64,000 nt of DNA from Streptomyces mobaraensis NBRC 13819 = DSM 40847 (lineage in GTDB: Bacteria > Actinomycetota > Actinomycetes > Streptomycetales > Streptomycetaceae): assembly GCF_017916255.1 (NCBI RefSeq), contig NZ_CP072827.1, positions 2,294,001-2,358,000 on the forward strand, read 5' to 3'. Of this stretch, positions 1 through 7,576 are shown piece after piece. The notes below the pieces were generated by a model, which was given only the letters and a program-made list of their open reading frames with translations, was not told the origin of the DNA and ran no database searches. The position numbers and the translations under genes were made by a program. The first letter of the stretch is position 1, and every line of letters begins with the position of its first letter.

Positions 1-394
1 GGTCGAGGAAGGCGTCGTCGCCGGTGGAGAGGTAGTGGTGCCAGACGCCGACGGCGACGTACGCGACGAAGTTGGTCTCGCGGGCTCGGTCGGTGGGCTC
101 CCGGTGGTCGCCGTCGGCGTACGCGGCGTACCAGGAGCCGTCGGGGTTCTGGTGCTCGGCGAGCCAGCGGTAGGCGGCCTCGGCGCGGCCGTGCTCGCCC
201 GCGGTGTCCAGGGCCATGGCGGCCTCGACGTGGTCCCACGGGTCGAGGTGGTGGCCGCGGAACCAGGGTATGGCGCCGTCCTCGCGCTGGCCGGCGGCGA
301 TGCCGGCGACGGTCGCGTCGAGCTGTTCTGCGGTCAGGACGCCGGGGAGGACGAGGCGTTCGAGCCGGCCGGGGCGGCGGCTGTGGGTGGTCAC
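1..394 (-). CDS. Prenyltransferase/squalene-cyclase-like repeat protein (5' part only)
   Basis: The minus-strand frame starts with a GTG at 394 whose GTGA overlaps the stop of the methyltransferase gene, and it runs off the window edge, so only about 131 N-terminal residues are visible. The protein shows alpha/alpha-barrel repeat sequence: a QREDGAIPWF stretch and, further on, EHQNPDGSWY, the QxxDGxW-type motif of squalene/hopene cyclase and prenyltransferase beta folds. With no C-terminal part, an enzymatic role cannot be separated from a non-catalytic alpha/alpha barrel. Translational coupling to the methyltransferase and the nearby glycosyltransferase suggests a shared lipid or envelope modification pathway; that is inference. 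Confidence 0.75.
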   Translation of the reverse strand, partial: MTTHSRRPGRLERLVLPGVLTAEQLDATVAGIAAGQREDGAIPWFRGHHLDPWDHVEAAMALDTAGEHGRAEAAYRWLAEHQNPDGSWYAAYADGDHREPTDRARETNFVAYVAVGVWHHYLSTGDDAFLD

Positions 395-1182
395 GCGCGG
401 TCCTCTGCGGACGCGGTGGCGGCCTCGGTGCCCGTCGCGGCGTCGGTTCCCGTCGCCGCGTCGGCCGGCAGGTGCGGCTTGGTGGCGTAGGCGACGAAGC
501 TCTTGCCGATGACCGGGTTGAGGACCTGCTCGGCGATGCGCGTGGCCGCCGGCTTCTTCATGATGTCCCAGACCAGCAGCTTGTGGTACGCGCGGACGGG
601 CAGCGCCTTGTCGTTGTCGACGCCGAAGGCGCACTTGAGCCACCAGTAGGGGCTGTGCAGGCCGTGCGCGTGGTGGGTGCCGTACGGCTTCAGCCCGGCC
701 TCCTCCATCTTCCGCAGCAGCTCGTCGGCCTTGTAGATGCGGATGTGGCCGCCCTCGACCTCGTGGTAGGCGTCGCTGAGCGCCCAGCACACCTTCTCGG
801 GGCCGTAGCGGGGCACGGTCACGGCGATCCGGCCGCCCGGCTTGAGGACGCGGACCATCTCGGCGAGCACGCCCTTGTCGTCGGGGATGTGCTCCATGAC
901 CTCGGAGATGATGACGACGTCGAAGCTGTCGTCGGGGAAGGGCAGGGCCAGGGCGTCGCCCTCCATGGCGGTGGCGGTGGCGCCGGCCGGGGCCTCGCCG
1001 GCCTCCTTCATGGCGGCGAACCACTTGGCGACCTCGCGGATCTCGTCCGCGTTGCGGTCGAGGGCGACCACCCGGGCGCCGCGCCGGTAGCACTCGAAGG
1101 CGTGCCGGCCCGCACCGCAGCCCAGGTCGAGGACGCGGTCGCCGGCGGCGAGCGGGAAGCGGGAGAAATCGACGGTCAGCAC
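391..1182 (-). CDS. Class I SAM-dependent methyltransferase
   Basis: This 263-residue protein has the Rossmann-type methyltransferase order: motif I VLDLGCGAGRH near residues 18-28, an acidic residue after the next strand (VVALDRN), motif GDALALPFPDDSFDVV near 95-108, and the post-motif LKPGGRIAVTVPRYGPE. This is the UbiE/Methyltransf_11 type, which acts on small molecules or lipids. It lies 413 bp downstream of the glycosyltransferase and overlaps the prenyltransferase-like gene by four bases, so the last two are certainly co-transcribed. The last ~20 residues are Ala/Thr-rich and look dispensable. The substrate cannot be read from sequence. Confidence 0.88.
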   Translation of the reverse strand: MLTVDFSRFPLAAGDRVLDLGCGAGRHAFECYRRGARVVALDRNADEIREVAKWFAAMKEAGEAPAGATATAMEGDALALPFPDDSFDVVIISEVMEHIPDDKGVLAEMVRVLKPGGRIAVTVPRYGPEKVCWALSDAYHEVEGGHIRIYKADELLRKMEEAGLKPYGTHHAHGLHSPYWWLKCAFGVDNDKALPVRAYHKLLVWDIMKKPAATRIAEQVLNPVIGKSFVAYATKPHLPADAATGTDAATGTEAATASAEDRA

Positions 1183-1249
1183 GGAGGTCTGCTTTCGTCC
1201 GACGGGGCAGGTCAGTGACGGTCGGCGCCCGGCCGGGCGGGCTGCCGCG

Positions 1250-1620
1250 CGGAAGCGGTGCCGCCCGGGGGCGGCGGGTGGTGGTGCGGGCGCCGCCCGG
1301 GGGCGGCGGTCGGCCGGTTTCCCCGGGAGCCGTCCGGCCGTTGGAGGCCGTCCGTCCCCTGGGGGTCGGCCCTGGAGTGAGCCGTTCCCTCAGGGCGGAT
1401 GAGCGCCCTGGGGGCGGTTCACCCCTTGGGGGGGGGGCGGTCCAGCCCTTACGGGCGATCCAACCCTTGGGGGTGGTCCGGCCCTTGTGGGCCGATGCGC
1501 CCCCTTATGGGTCCGGTGGTCCTTGAGGATCACCTTTCCGCAAGGGACCGCTTCTCCCCCGGGGGACCGCCTCCCCCCAAGGGGCCCCCGGCCCCCTACG
1601 GGCGGGCCCGGGACGTCCGT
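1250..1620. repeat. Degenerate short GC-rich repeats between methyltransferase and glycosyltransferase
   Basis: The 413-bp gap between the two genes has no supported gene. From about 1340 it holds many imperfect copies of a ~20-base element around CCCTTGGGGG, CCCTTACGGG or CCCTTGTGGG, and the pattern continues into the extreme 3' end of the glycosyltransferase. Open frames crossing it on both strands are repeat artefacts (Pro-Leu-Gly type peptides). The CCCTTNNGGG cores are self-complementary, so the transcript could fold into many small hairpins. Confidence 0.6.
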
Positions 1621-2972
1621 ACGGGCAGCGGGCCCGCGCCGCTCCGGGCCCGGGCTCTCGCTCGGGCGGCCCGCTCGATCGAGATCCGGTAGCGTTCGGC
1701 GGTCCCGATGGCCGCCTGCCGCCAGGTGAAGCGGGCGAGCACCCGTTCCCGGCCCGCGGCGCCGAGGCGGCGGCGCAGTTCCCCGTCGCCGAGGAGCCGC
1801 TTCAGGGCGCCGGCGAGGGCGTCGGCGTCGCCCGGCGGAACGGCGAGGCAGGTCTCGCCGTCGGCGCCGGCGACCTCGGGGATCGCCCCGCCGGTGGTGG
1901 CCACCAGCGGCGTCCCGGTGGCCATGGCCTCGGCGGCGGGCAGCGAGAAGCCCTCGTACAGCGACGGCACGCAGGCGACCTGGGCGCCGCGCACCAGGTT
2001 CACCAGCTCGGCGTCGCTGATGCCCTTGACGAACTCCACGGCGCCTTCCAGCCCGTACGTCTCGATGGCCCGGGCGACCGGCCCGTCGTCCGCGCGCCGG
2101 CCGACGACGACGAGGTGCGCGTCCGGGTTCTCCGTGCGCACCTTGGCCAGCGCCTCGACCAGGTGCACCAGGCCCTTGAGCGGGACGTCGGCGCTGGAGG
2201 TGGTGACGATCCGGCCGGGGATCACGGGGACGGACGGGTCGGGTGAGAAGAGGTCGGTGTCGGCGCCTATCGGCACCACGTGGACGCGCTCCGGGCGCAC
2301 CCCGAGGTGGTCGACGATCTCCTGGCGGGAGGAGCCGGAGACGGTGACGATCGACGGCAGGCAGCGGGCCACCCGCTCCTGCATGCGGGTGAAGCCGTAC
2401 CAGCGGCGGACGGAGAGCCGGCGCTTCCAGTCGTCCCCCGCGGCGTCCAGTTCCAGCCGCCGGTCCACGGTGACCGGGTGGTGGACGGTGGTGACCAGCG
2501 GGGCGCCGAGGTCGGCGAGGAGGCCGTAGCCGAGTGTCTGGTTGTCGTGGACGACGTCGAAGTCGCCGCGGCGGGCGGCCAGATGGCGCCGGGCGCGCAG
2601 CGAGAAGGTCAGCGGCTCGGGGAAGCCGCCGGTCCACATGGTGCCGACCTCCAGCGCGTCGACCCAGTCGCGGTACTCGCCGCGCTTGGGGGTGCGGAAG
2701 GGGTCGGGCTGCCGGTAGAGGTCCAGGCTGGGGAGTTCGGTGAGGGTGACGCCCTCGTCCAGGACGGGGTACGGCTGGGCGCCGATCACCTCGACGGAGT
2801 GGCCGAGCCGGGCCAGTTCGCGGGAGAGGTGGCGGACGTAGACGCCCTGGCCGCCGCAGAACGGGTTGCCCTTGTACGACAGCAGCGCGATGCGCAGCGG
2901 CGCGTCGTCCCCGGCCGGGGACACCGCGGGGAGCGGACGTGACCCGACTGCCTGGGCGGTCTCAGCGGTCAC
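1596..2972 (-). CDS. GT4-family glycosyltransferase
   Basis: The 458-residue product begins at a GTG and carries both GT-B halves. The N-terminal part has the acceptor loop GNPFCGGQGVYVRHLSREL near residues 35-53, typical of GT4 retaining enzymes. The C-terminal half has the nucleotide-sugar motif EGFSLPAAEAMATGTPLVATTGG near 340-362, with the EX7E pair. No signal peptide is visible, so it should act at the cytosolic membrane face. A KstR-like operator lies 56 bp upstream of the start, so it is probably regulated by the divergent TetR gene. The last 40 residues are Arg/Ala-rich and merge into the downstream repeat block. Sugar and acceptor are unknown; a lipid acceptor fits the neighbours. 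Confidence 0.9.
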   Translation of the reverse strand: MTAETAQAVGSRPLPAVSPAGDDAPLRIALLSYKGNPFCGGQGVYVRHLSRELARLGHSVEVIGAQPYPVLDEGVTLTELPSLDLYRQPDPFRTPKRGEYRDWVDALEVGTMWTGGFPEPLTFSLRARRHLAARRGDFDVVHDNQTLGYGLLADLGAPLVTTVHHPVTVDRRLELDAAGDDWKRRLSVRRWYGFTRMQERVARCLPSIVTVSGSSRQEIVDHLGVRPERVHVVPIGADTDLFSPDPSVPVIPGRIVTTSSADVPLKGLVHLVEALAKVRTENPDAHLVVVGRRADDGPVARAIETYGLEGAVEFVKGISDAELVNLVRGAQVACVPSLYEGFSLPAAEAMATGTPLVATTGGAIPEVAGADGETCLAVPPGDADALAGALKRLLGDGELRRRLGAAGRERVLARFTWRQAAIGTAERYRISIERAARARARARSGAGPLPVRTSRARP

Positions 2973-3027
2973 TCGCGGCCCCCATTCTTCCTGCGGTTCA
3001 GCGGGAGCGTAACCGCTCCCGATTCTC

Positions 3028-3041
3028 TAGAACAAGTTCCA
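3028..3041. promoter_or_regulatory. KstR-like operator 1 (upstream of the glycosyltransferase)
   Basis: The bases TAGAACAAGTTCCA fit exactly the TnnAACnnGTTnnA motif known for mycobacterial KstR. On the minus strand the site follows an ATAGTGG stretch and lies 56 bp before the glycosyltransferase start, a position suited to repression. Confidence 0.65.
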
Positions 3042-3252
3042 CTATCCGAACCGGCTTGCAAACCGGCAGAAAGCCCGACAAGTCCAGAACGTACCCGAGC
3101 CACCGGCGGGCGGCGATACGGACCGCTCCCGCCCGGGCCACAGCGCGCCCCCGACGCACTCTCGCGCGCCCCGGCAGGGTCGGGGCCACCCCCATCGCCT
3201 CTCACCCCGTCCGGCCGCGGACCTGGGGCGCGGGCCGCCCGGCCCGCTAATG

Positions 3253-3266
3253 TGGAACACGTTCCA
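3253..3266. promoter_or_regulatory. KstR-like operator 2 (upstream of the TetR gene)
   Basis: TGGAACACGTTCCA is a second exact match to TnnAACnnGTTnnA, palindromic except for its two central bases. It starts at the end of a TAATGT hexamer that could be a -10 box, 70 bp before the TetR start. This arrangement suggests autorepression plus control of the divergent glycosyltransferase. Confidence 0.7.
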
Positions 3267-3336
3267 GTGATTCGCGTCACTGAACCGCGCCCTGCCATCA
3301 TGCTGGCGACCGCCCCCTGCAGAGGAACGCACCGAC

Positions 3337-3951
3337 GTGGGACAGAAGACCGCAGACCCGAGAGCCGCCTCCGCCCCGGCCGCGCCGCTGACCCAGCGTC
3401 AGGAGGCGCGCCGGCGCAGCATCCTCGCCGCCACCACCCGGCTGGCGAGCCGCGGCGGCTTCGACGCGGTGCAGATGCGCGAGGTGGCCGAATCGTCGAA
3501 CGTCGCCCTGGGCACGCTCTACCGCTACTTCCCCTCCAAGATCCACCTGCTGGTCGCCACCATGCAGGACCAGTTGGAGCAGCTCCACGAGACGCTGCGC
3601 AAACGCCCGCCCACCGAGACCGACCCGGCCGCCCGCGTCGCCGGCACCCTGATGCGCGCCTTCCGCGCCATGCAGCGCGAGCCGCACCTCGCCGACGCCA
3701 TGGTCCGCGCCCTGACCTTCGCCGACCGCTCGGTCAGCGCCGAGGTGGACGCGGTCTCCCGGCTGACCACGGCGATCATCGTGGACGCGATGGACCTGCC
3801 GGTACCGCCCGGCCCGGAACAGCTGTCGGTGGTCCGGGTGATCGAGCACACCTGGCACTCGGCCCTGATCACCTGGCTGTCGGGGCGGGCGTCCATCGCC
3901 CAGGTGAAGATCGACATCGAGACGGTGTGCGGATTGATCGGGAGGCGGTGA
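3337..3951 (+). CDS. TetR-family regulator, KstR-like
   Basis: A 204-residue DNA-binding protein with a GTG start and an AGAGGA ribosome site. The N-terminal helix-turn-helix (about residues 22-70) contains RRRSILAATTRLASRGGFD and VALGTLYRYFPSKIHLL, which closely resemble KstR, the actinobacterial repressor of sterol and lipid catabolism. The C-terminal helical domain (WHSALITWLSGRAS near 173-186) also follows KstR. Two exact KstR-type operators lie in the 364-bp divergent gap, one facing each gene. Known KstR proteins respond to acyl-CoA-type ligands; here the nearby genes are a glycosyltransferase and lipid-type enzymes, so a lipid signal is plausible but unproven. Confidence 0.88.
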   Translation: MGQKTADPRAASAPAAPLTQRQEARRRSILAATTRLASRGGFDAVQMREVAESSNVALGTLYRYFPSKIHLLVATMQDQLEQLHETLRKRPPTETDPAARVAGTLMRAFRAMQREPHLADAMVRALTFADRSVSAEVDAVSRLTTAIIVDAMDLPVPPGPEQLSVVRVIEHTWHSALITWLSGRASIAQVKIDIETVCGLIGRR

Positions 3952-4131
3952 GCGGCGCCGGGCGCGTCGGCGGGCCGGGCGGTGAGACGGCGGCGGGGGC
4001 CCTGCCCCCTGGACGGCAGCGTCCCGCACCGCCCCACGGCCCCGGCCCCCTTCCCCCGCCCGGTTAAAGTGGGCACAAATCGACAAGAGCGCCCACGCCG
4101 CCGCCGCGACCCCGAGAGGCACCCCACCCCC

Positions 4132-5430
4132 ATGGCTCCCTCCCCCGCCGCCCGAGCCCGCAGGGCCACCCGTATCCGTCGGGGCGCCACGGTCCTGGCC
4201 GGTGTGGCCGTTCTGGGCGCCGCCGCGGCCCCGGCCGCCCTCGCCGACGCGTCGCCGTCGGCCGCCGCCCCCGGCCTCTACGGCAGCGCCGACCCGAAGT
4301 TCGACGGCGTCTTCCGGCAGTCGCTGGCGTTCCTCGCCCAGCACGCCACGGGGGTCACCCCGGCCAGGCCGGCGATCGACTGGCTGGCCGGGCAGCAGTG
4401 CGCGGACGGCGGGTTCCCGGGCTACCGGGCCGACACCGGGAAGCCGTGCGACACGGCCAAGGACGAGTTCCCCGACCAGACCGCCGCCGCCGTCCAGGCG
4501 CTCGCGGCGGTCGGCGGGCGCGGTGAGCAGGTCGAGAAGGGCCTGGCCTGGCTCAAGGGCCACCAGAACGGGGACGGCGGCTGGGGCATGACCCCGGGCG
4601 CCGAGAGCAACGCCAACTCCACGGCCGCCGCCGTCGGCGCGTTCGCCGCGGCCGGCCAGGACCCGGCGAAGGTCCGGTCCAAGGACGGCAAGAGCCCCTA
4701 CGACGCGCTCCTCACCTTCCAGCTGGGCTGCGACGCGCCGGACGGTGACCGCGGCGCGTTCGCGTGGGCTCCGCAGAAGGGCAAGCTCAACGCCGACAAC
4801 TTCGCGTCCGCCGCGGCCACCACGGGCGCCCTCGGCAAGGGCTACCTCGTCGAGCCGGCCGGCAAGGAGAACAAGCCGGTCCGGCCGCTCGCCTGCTCGG
4901 AGGGCGACGGCGGCGACAAGGCCAAGCCCAAGGACGCGCCGGCCGCCGCCGAGGCCGCCGCCGCGTACCTGGCGAAGAAGCTCGACGCCGGGCGCGGCCA
5001 CCTGGAGGCGTCCATGCCCGGCGCCCCCAAGGGCCCCGACTACGGCACCACCGCCGACGCCGTCACCGCGCTCGCCGCCGGCGGCCACCGCGAGGCGGCC
5101 GGCAAGACGCTGGACTGGCTGAAGTCGGCCGACAGCAAGACCATGGCGTGGGCCGAGGGCGACAACGGCAAGGGCGACCCCGGCCGACTGGCCAAGCTGG
5201 TCCTCGCGGCCCGCGCGGCGGGCGCCGACCCGCGCGACTTCGGCGGCACCGACCTGGTGGAGAAGCTGAACGCGACCGGGCCCGCCCCCGAGTCCGTCGC
5301 CACGTCCGACGAGGAGAAGAAGGACGACAAGGACTCGTCCTCGGGCAACTGGTGGTTCGTGGCCGTCGCCTTCGTCGCCGCGGTCGGTGTGGGCTTCCTC
5401 TTCAGCAACCGCCGGAAGAAGCAGCGGTGA
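4132..5430 (+). CDS. Secreted, membrane-anchored prenyltransferase/squalene-oxidase-repeat protein of an ECF operon
   Basis: The ATG at 4132 is preceded by GAGAGG and opens a 432-residue protein with an N-terminal signal peptide (Arg-rich, then a hydrophobic core ending near AAPAALADA). The body has alpha/alpha-barrel repeats such as QQCADGGFPGY and HQNGDGGWGM, as in squalene cyclases and also in the B12-binding proteins transcobalamin and intrinsic factor. The C-terminus has an acidic/Ser linker (EEKKDDKDSSS), one membrane span and a basic tail (NRRKKQR), but no LPxTG. It is the first gene of a five-gene overlapping operon for an ECF importer, so a ligand-capturing role outside the membrane is more likely than catalysis; this is inference. 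Confidence 0.8.
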   Translation: MAPSPAARARRATRIRRGATVLAGVAVLGAAAAPAALADASPSAAAPGLYGSADPKFDGVFRQSLAFLAQHATGVTPARPAIDWLAGQQCADGGFPGYRADTGKPCDTAKDEFPDQTAAAVQALAAVGGRGEQVEKGLAWLKGHQNGDGGWGMTPGAESNANSTAAAVGAFAAAGQDPAKVRSKDGKSPYDALLTFQLGCDAPDGDRGAFAWAPQKGKLNADNFASAAATTGALGKGYLVEPAGKENKPVRPLACSEGDGGDKAKPKDAPAAAEAAAAYLAKKLDAGRGHLEASMPGAPKGPDYGTTADAVTALAAGGHREAAGKTLDWLKSADSKTMAWAEGDNGKGDPGRLAKLVLAARAAGADPRDFGGTDLVEKLNATGPAPESVATSDEEKKDDKDSSSGNWWFVAVAFVAAVGVGFLFSNRRKKQR

Positions 5431-6107
5431 CCGCTGCCCGCTCGCTCCACGCCGCCGCGGCCCTGCTGCTCGCCGGCCTGCTCGCGGTGCTCGCCGGAGT
5501 GACGGCCGCCACGCCCGCGCACGCGGCCGGCTACCGGTACTGGTCGTTCTGGCAGGCCGAGGGCAAGAGCGGGAGCCACGGCTGGACGTACGCCACCCAG
5601 GGCCCGTCCCAGGCCCGGCCCGGCGACGGCGAGACCGTCGGCTTCCGCTTCGCGGTCAGCGCGGACTCCTCCGACGCGGCGAAGCCGCGCACCGCACCGG
5701 ACTTCGCCGCCGTCTGCGACCGGACGCCCGCCCGGGACGGCGGCAAGCGGATCGCCGTCGTCCTCGACTTCGGCACGCCCGCCGACGCCCCCGGCGGCGA
5801 GCGCCCGCCCGCGGCGCGGACCGCCTGCGCGCGGGTCGCGGACGACGCCACGGCCGCCGACGCGCTCGCGGCCGTCGCCAAGCCGCTGCGCTACGACTCG
5901 GCCGCCCTGCTGTGCGGCATCGAGGGCTACCCGCGGACGGGCTGCGGCGAGAAGGTGGACGCCACCGCGCCGAGGTCCGAGCGGCCCGAGGCCGAGCCGG
6001 GGGACCGTTCCGGCGGGCCTTCCGCCGGTCTGATCGGCGGTGTCGCGGCCGTCGTCGCGCTCGGCGGCGCCGCCGTGTGGCAGGCGCGTCGCCGGCGCGC
6101 GCGGTGA
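5427..6107 (+). CDS. SCO2322 family secreted protein
   Basis: The GTG at 5427 overlaps the previous stop (GTGA). The 226-residue product has a signal peptide (about residues 1-33, ending ATPAHAAGY), a domain starting with YRYWSFWQAEGKSGSHGW, characteristic of the SCO2322 family of Streptomyces, then a Pro/Glu linker and a C-terminal membrane helix with a basic tail (WQARRRRAR). Conserved Cys residues (AVCDRT, ARTACAR, ALLCGIEGYPRTGCGEK) suggest disulfide bonds. No biochemical function is known to me; its fixed place between the barrel protein and the T component points to a surface accessory of the importer. Confidence 0.88.
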   Translation: MTAARSLHAAAALLLAGLLAVLAGVTAATPAHAAGYRYWSFWQAEGKSGSHGWTYATQGPSQARPGDGETVGFRFAVSADSSDAAKPRTAPDFAAVCDRTPARDGGKRIAVVLDFGTPADAPGGERPPAARTACARVADDATAADALAAVAKPLRYDSAALLCGIEGYPRTGCGEKVDATAPRSERPEAEPGDRSGGPSAGLIGGVAAVVALGGAAVWQARRRRAR

Positions 6108-7576
6108 CGCCGGCGCTGCACCCCGGCGCGTGGTGGCTCTGGGCGCTGGGGCTGGCCGCCGCCGCGTCCCGGACGACCAACCCCCTGCTGCTCGCGCTGC
6201 TGGTGGCCGTCGCCGGGTACGTGGTGGCGGCCCGGCGCACGGACGCGCCCTGGGCGCGCAGTTACGGGGCCTTCCTCAAGCTGGGGCTGGTGGTGATCGG
6301 CGTCCGGCTGCTGTTCGCGTTCTTCCTCGGCTCCCCGATCCCCGGCACCCACACCGTCGTCGTCCTCCCCGAGATCCCGCTCCCCGACTGGGCGCGGGGT
6401 GTGCGCCTCGGCGGCCGGGTGACGGCCGAGGGCCTGCTCTTCGCCCTGTACGACGCCCTGCGGCTGGCCGCCCTGCTGGTCTGCGTGGGCGCGGCCAACG
6501 CGCTCGCCAACCCGGCGCGGCTGCTGAAGTCCCTGCCCGGGGCGCTGTACGAGGCGGGGGTCGCGGTCGTCGTCGCCATGACGTTCGCGCCGAACCTCGT
6601 CGCGGACGTCCAACGGGTACGCGCCGCGCGGCGGTTGCGCGGCCGGCCGGACCGGGGCTTCGCCGGCCTGCTCCAGGTGGGGCTGCCGGTACTGGAGGGA
6701 GCCCTGGAACGTTCGGTGGCCCTGGCCGCGGCCATGGACGCGCGCGGCTACGGCCGTACGGCTCAGGTACCGCCCGCGGTCCGGCGCACCACGGCCGTCC
6801 TCACCCTCGGCGGCCTGCTGGGCGTGTGCGCCGGCACGTACGGGCTGCTGGCCGACGAGGGGGCCGGCTACGGCACGCCCCTGCTGCTGGCCGGCGTCGC
6901 CGCCGCGCTGGCCGGGCTGCGGCTGGGCGGCCGCCGCTCGGTCCGCACCCGCTACCGCCCGGACCGCTGGGACGCGGCGGCGTGGCTGGTCGCGGGCTCG
7001 GGCGCGGCGGTGACGGCCCTGATGGTCTGGGCCGGCACCACCACCCCGGAGTCCCTCCACCCCCCGGCCTTCCCCCTGACGTCCCCGACCCTCCCCCTGT
7101 GGCCCGCGGCCTCGATCCTCGTCGGCCTGCTCCCGGCACTGCCCCTGCCGGGACGGCGGGGCGGGCGGAGCCCGGGGCGCGGGGCGTCCGGCCGGGGCCG
7201 GCCCACGCCCGGACCGGATGCGTCCGGGTCGGACGGCCCCCGCCCGTCCGCCCGGGGCGCTGGGGTGTCACCGGCCGGGCGCGGCGGCGCGTTCCCACGT
7301 CGGGAGGGCCGCCCGGTGGGCCCGGACGGCCAGGACCGCCGGCCGGGTTCCGCCTCCGGACCGCCCGTGCCGGGGCCGGCACGCGGCGCGCCGGCCCCCG
7401 ACCGGGCCCCGCACACCCCAAGCCGGCCGCGAGCGGCCCGCGGTCGTCCCGCGCCGCCGGACGGCACCGGAGGGAGCGCGTCCCCCGCCCCGGAGCCGTC
7501 CCGGGCGCGCCCGGCCGCCACACCCACCGCATCCGCCACACCCACCGCAGTACCCCGAAGGAGCCGCACCCGGTGA
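6104..7576 (+). CDS. ECF transporter transmembrane T component (CbiQ/EcfT family) with long disordered tail
   Basis: The GTG start is translationally coupled (GTGA) to the previous gene. Residues ~1-340 hold several membrane helices and the CbiQ signature: the Ala-Arg-Gly coupling helix is recognisable as AAAMDARGYGR near residue 210, which docks on the ATPase. The protein is 490 residues, far longer than the usual 230-330; everything after about residue 345 is Pro/Gly/Arg-rich low complexity (for example SGRGRPTPGPDASG) without membrane segments. It supplies the scaffold joining the S component to the double ATPase. The tail is probably disordered in the cytoplasm, or it is a product of repeat expansion. 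Confidence 0.9.
   Translation: MTPALHPGAWWLWALGLAAAASRTTNPLLLALLVAVAGYVVAARRTDAPWARSYGAFLKLGLVVIGVRLLFAFFLGSPIPGTHTVVVLPEIPLPDWARGVRLGGRVTAEGLLFALYDALRLAALLVCVGAANALANPARLLKSLPGALYEAGVAVVVAMTFAPNLVADVQRVRAARRLRGRPDRGFAGLLQVGLPVLEGALERSVALAAAMDARGYGRTAQVPPAVRRTTAVLTLGGLLGVCAGTYGLLADEGAGYGTPLLLAGVAAALAGLRLGGRRSVRTRYRPDRWDAAAWLVAGSGAAVTALMVWAGTTTPESLHPPAFPLTSPTLPLWPAASILVGLLPALPLPGRRGGRSPGRGASGRGRPTPGPDASGSDGPRPSARGAGVSPAGRGGAFPRREGRPVGPDGQDRRPGSASGPPVPGPARGAPAPDRAPHTPSRPRAARGRPAPPDGTGGSASPAPEPSRARPAATPTASATPTAVPRRSRTR

Noticed and set aside
472..1218. Long plus-strand open frame opposite the methyltransferase gene
   Set aside because: It is Val/Gly/Ala/Asp-rich antisense sequence typical of high-GC DNA, while the minus strand encodes a clear methyltransferase.
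3952..4131. Possible cobalamin riboswitch before the ECF operon
   Set aside because: No GCCACTG-type B12 box or related structure was seen in the 180-bp leader.
3298..5088. 596-codon minus-strand frame opposite the TetR and barrel-protein genes
   Set aside because: The plus strand here encodes recognised TetR and secreted barrel proteins; the antisense product is low complexity.
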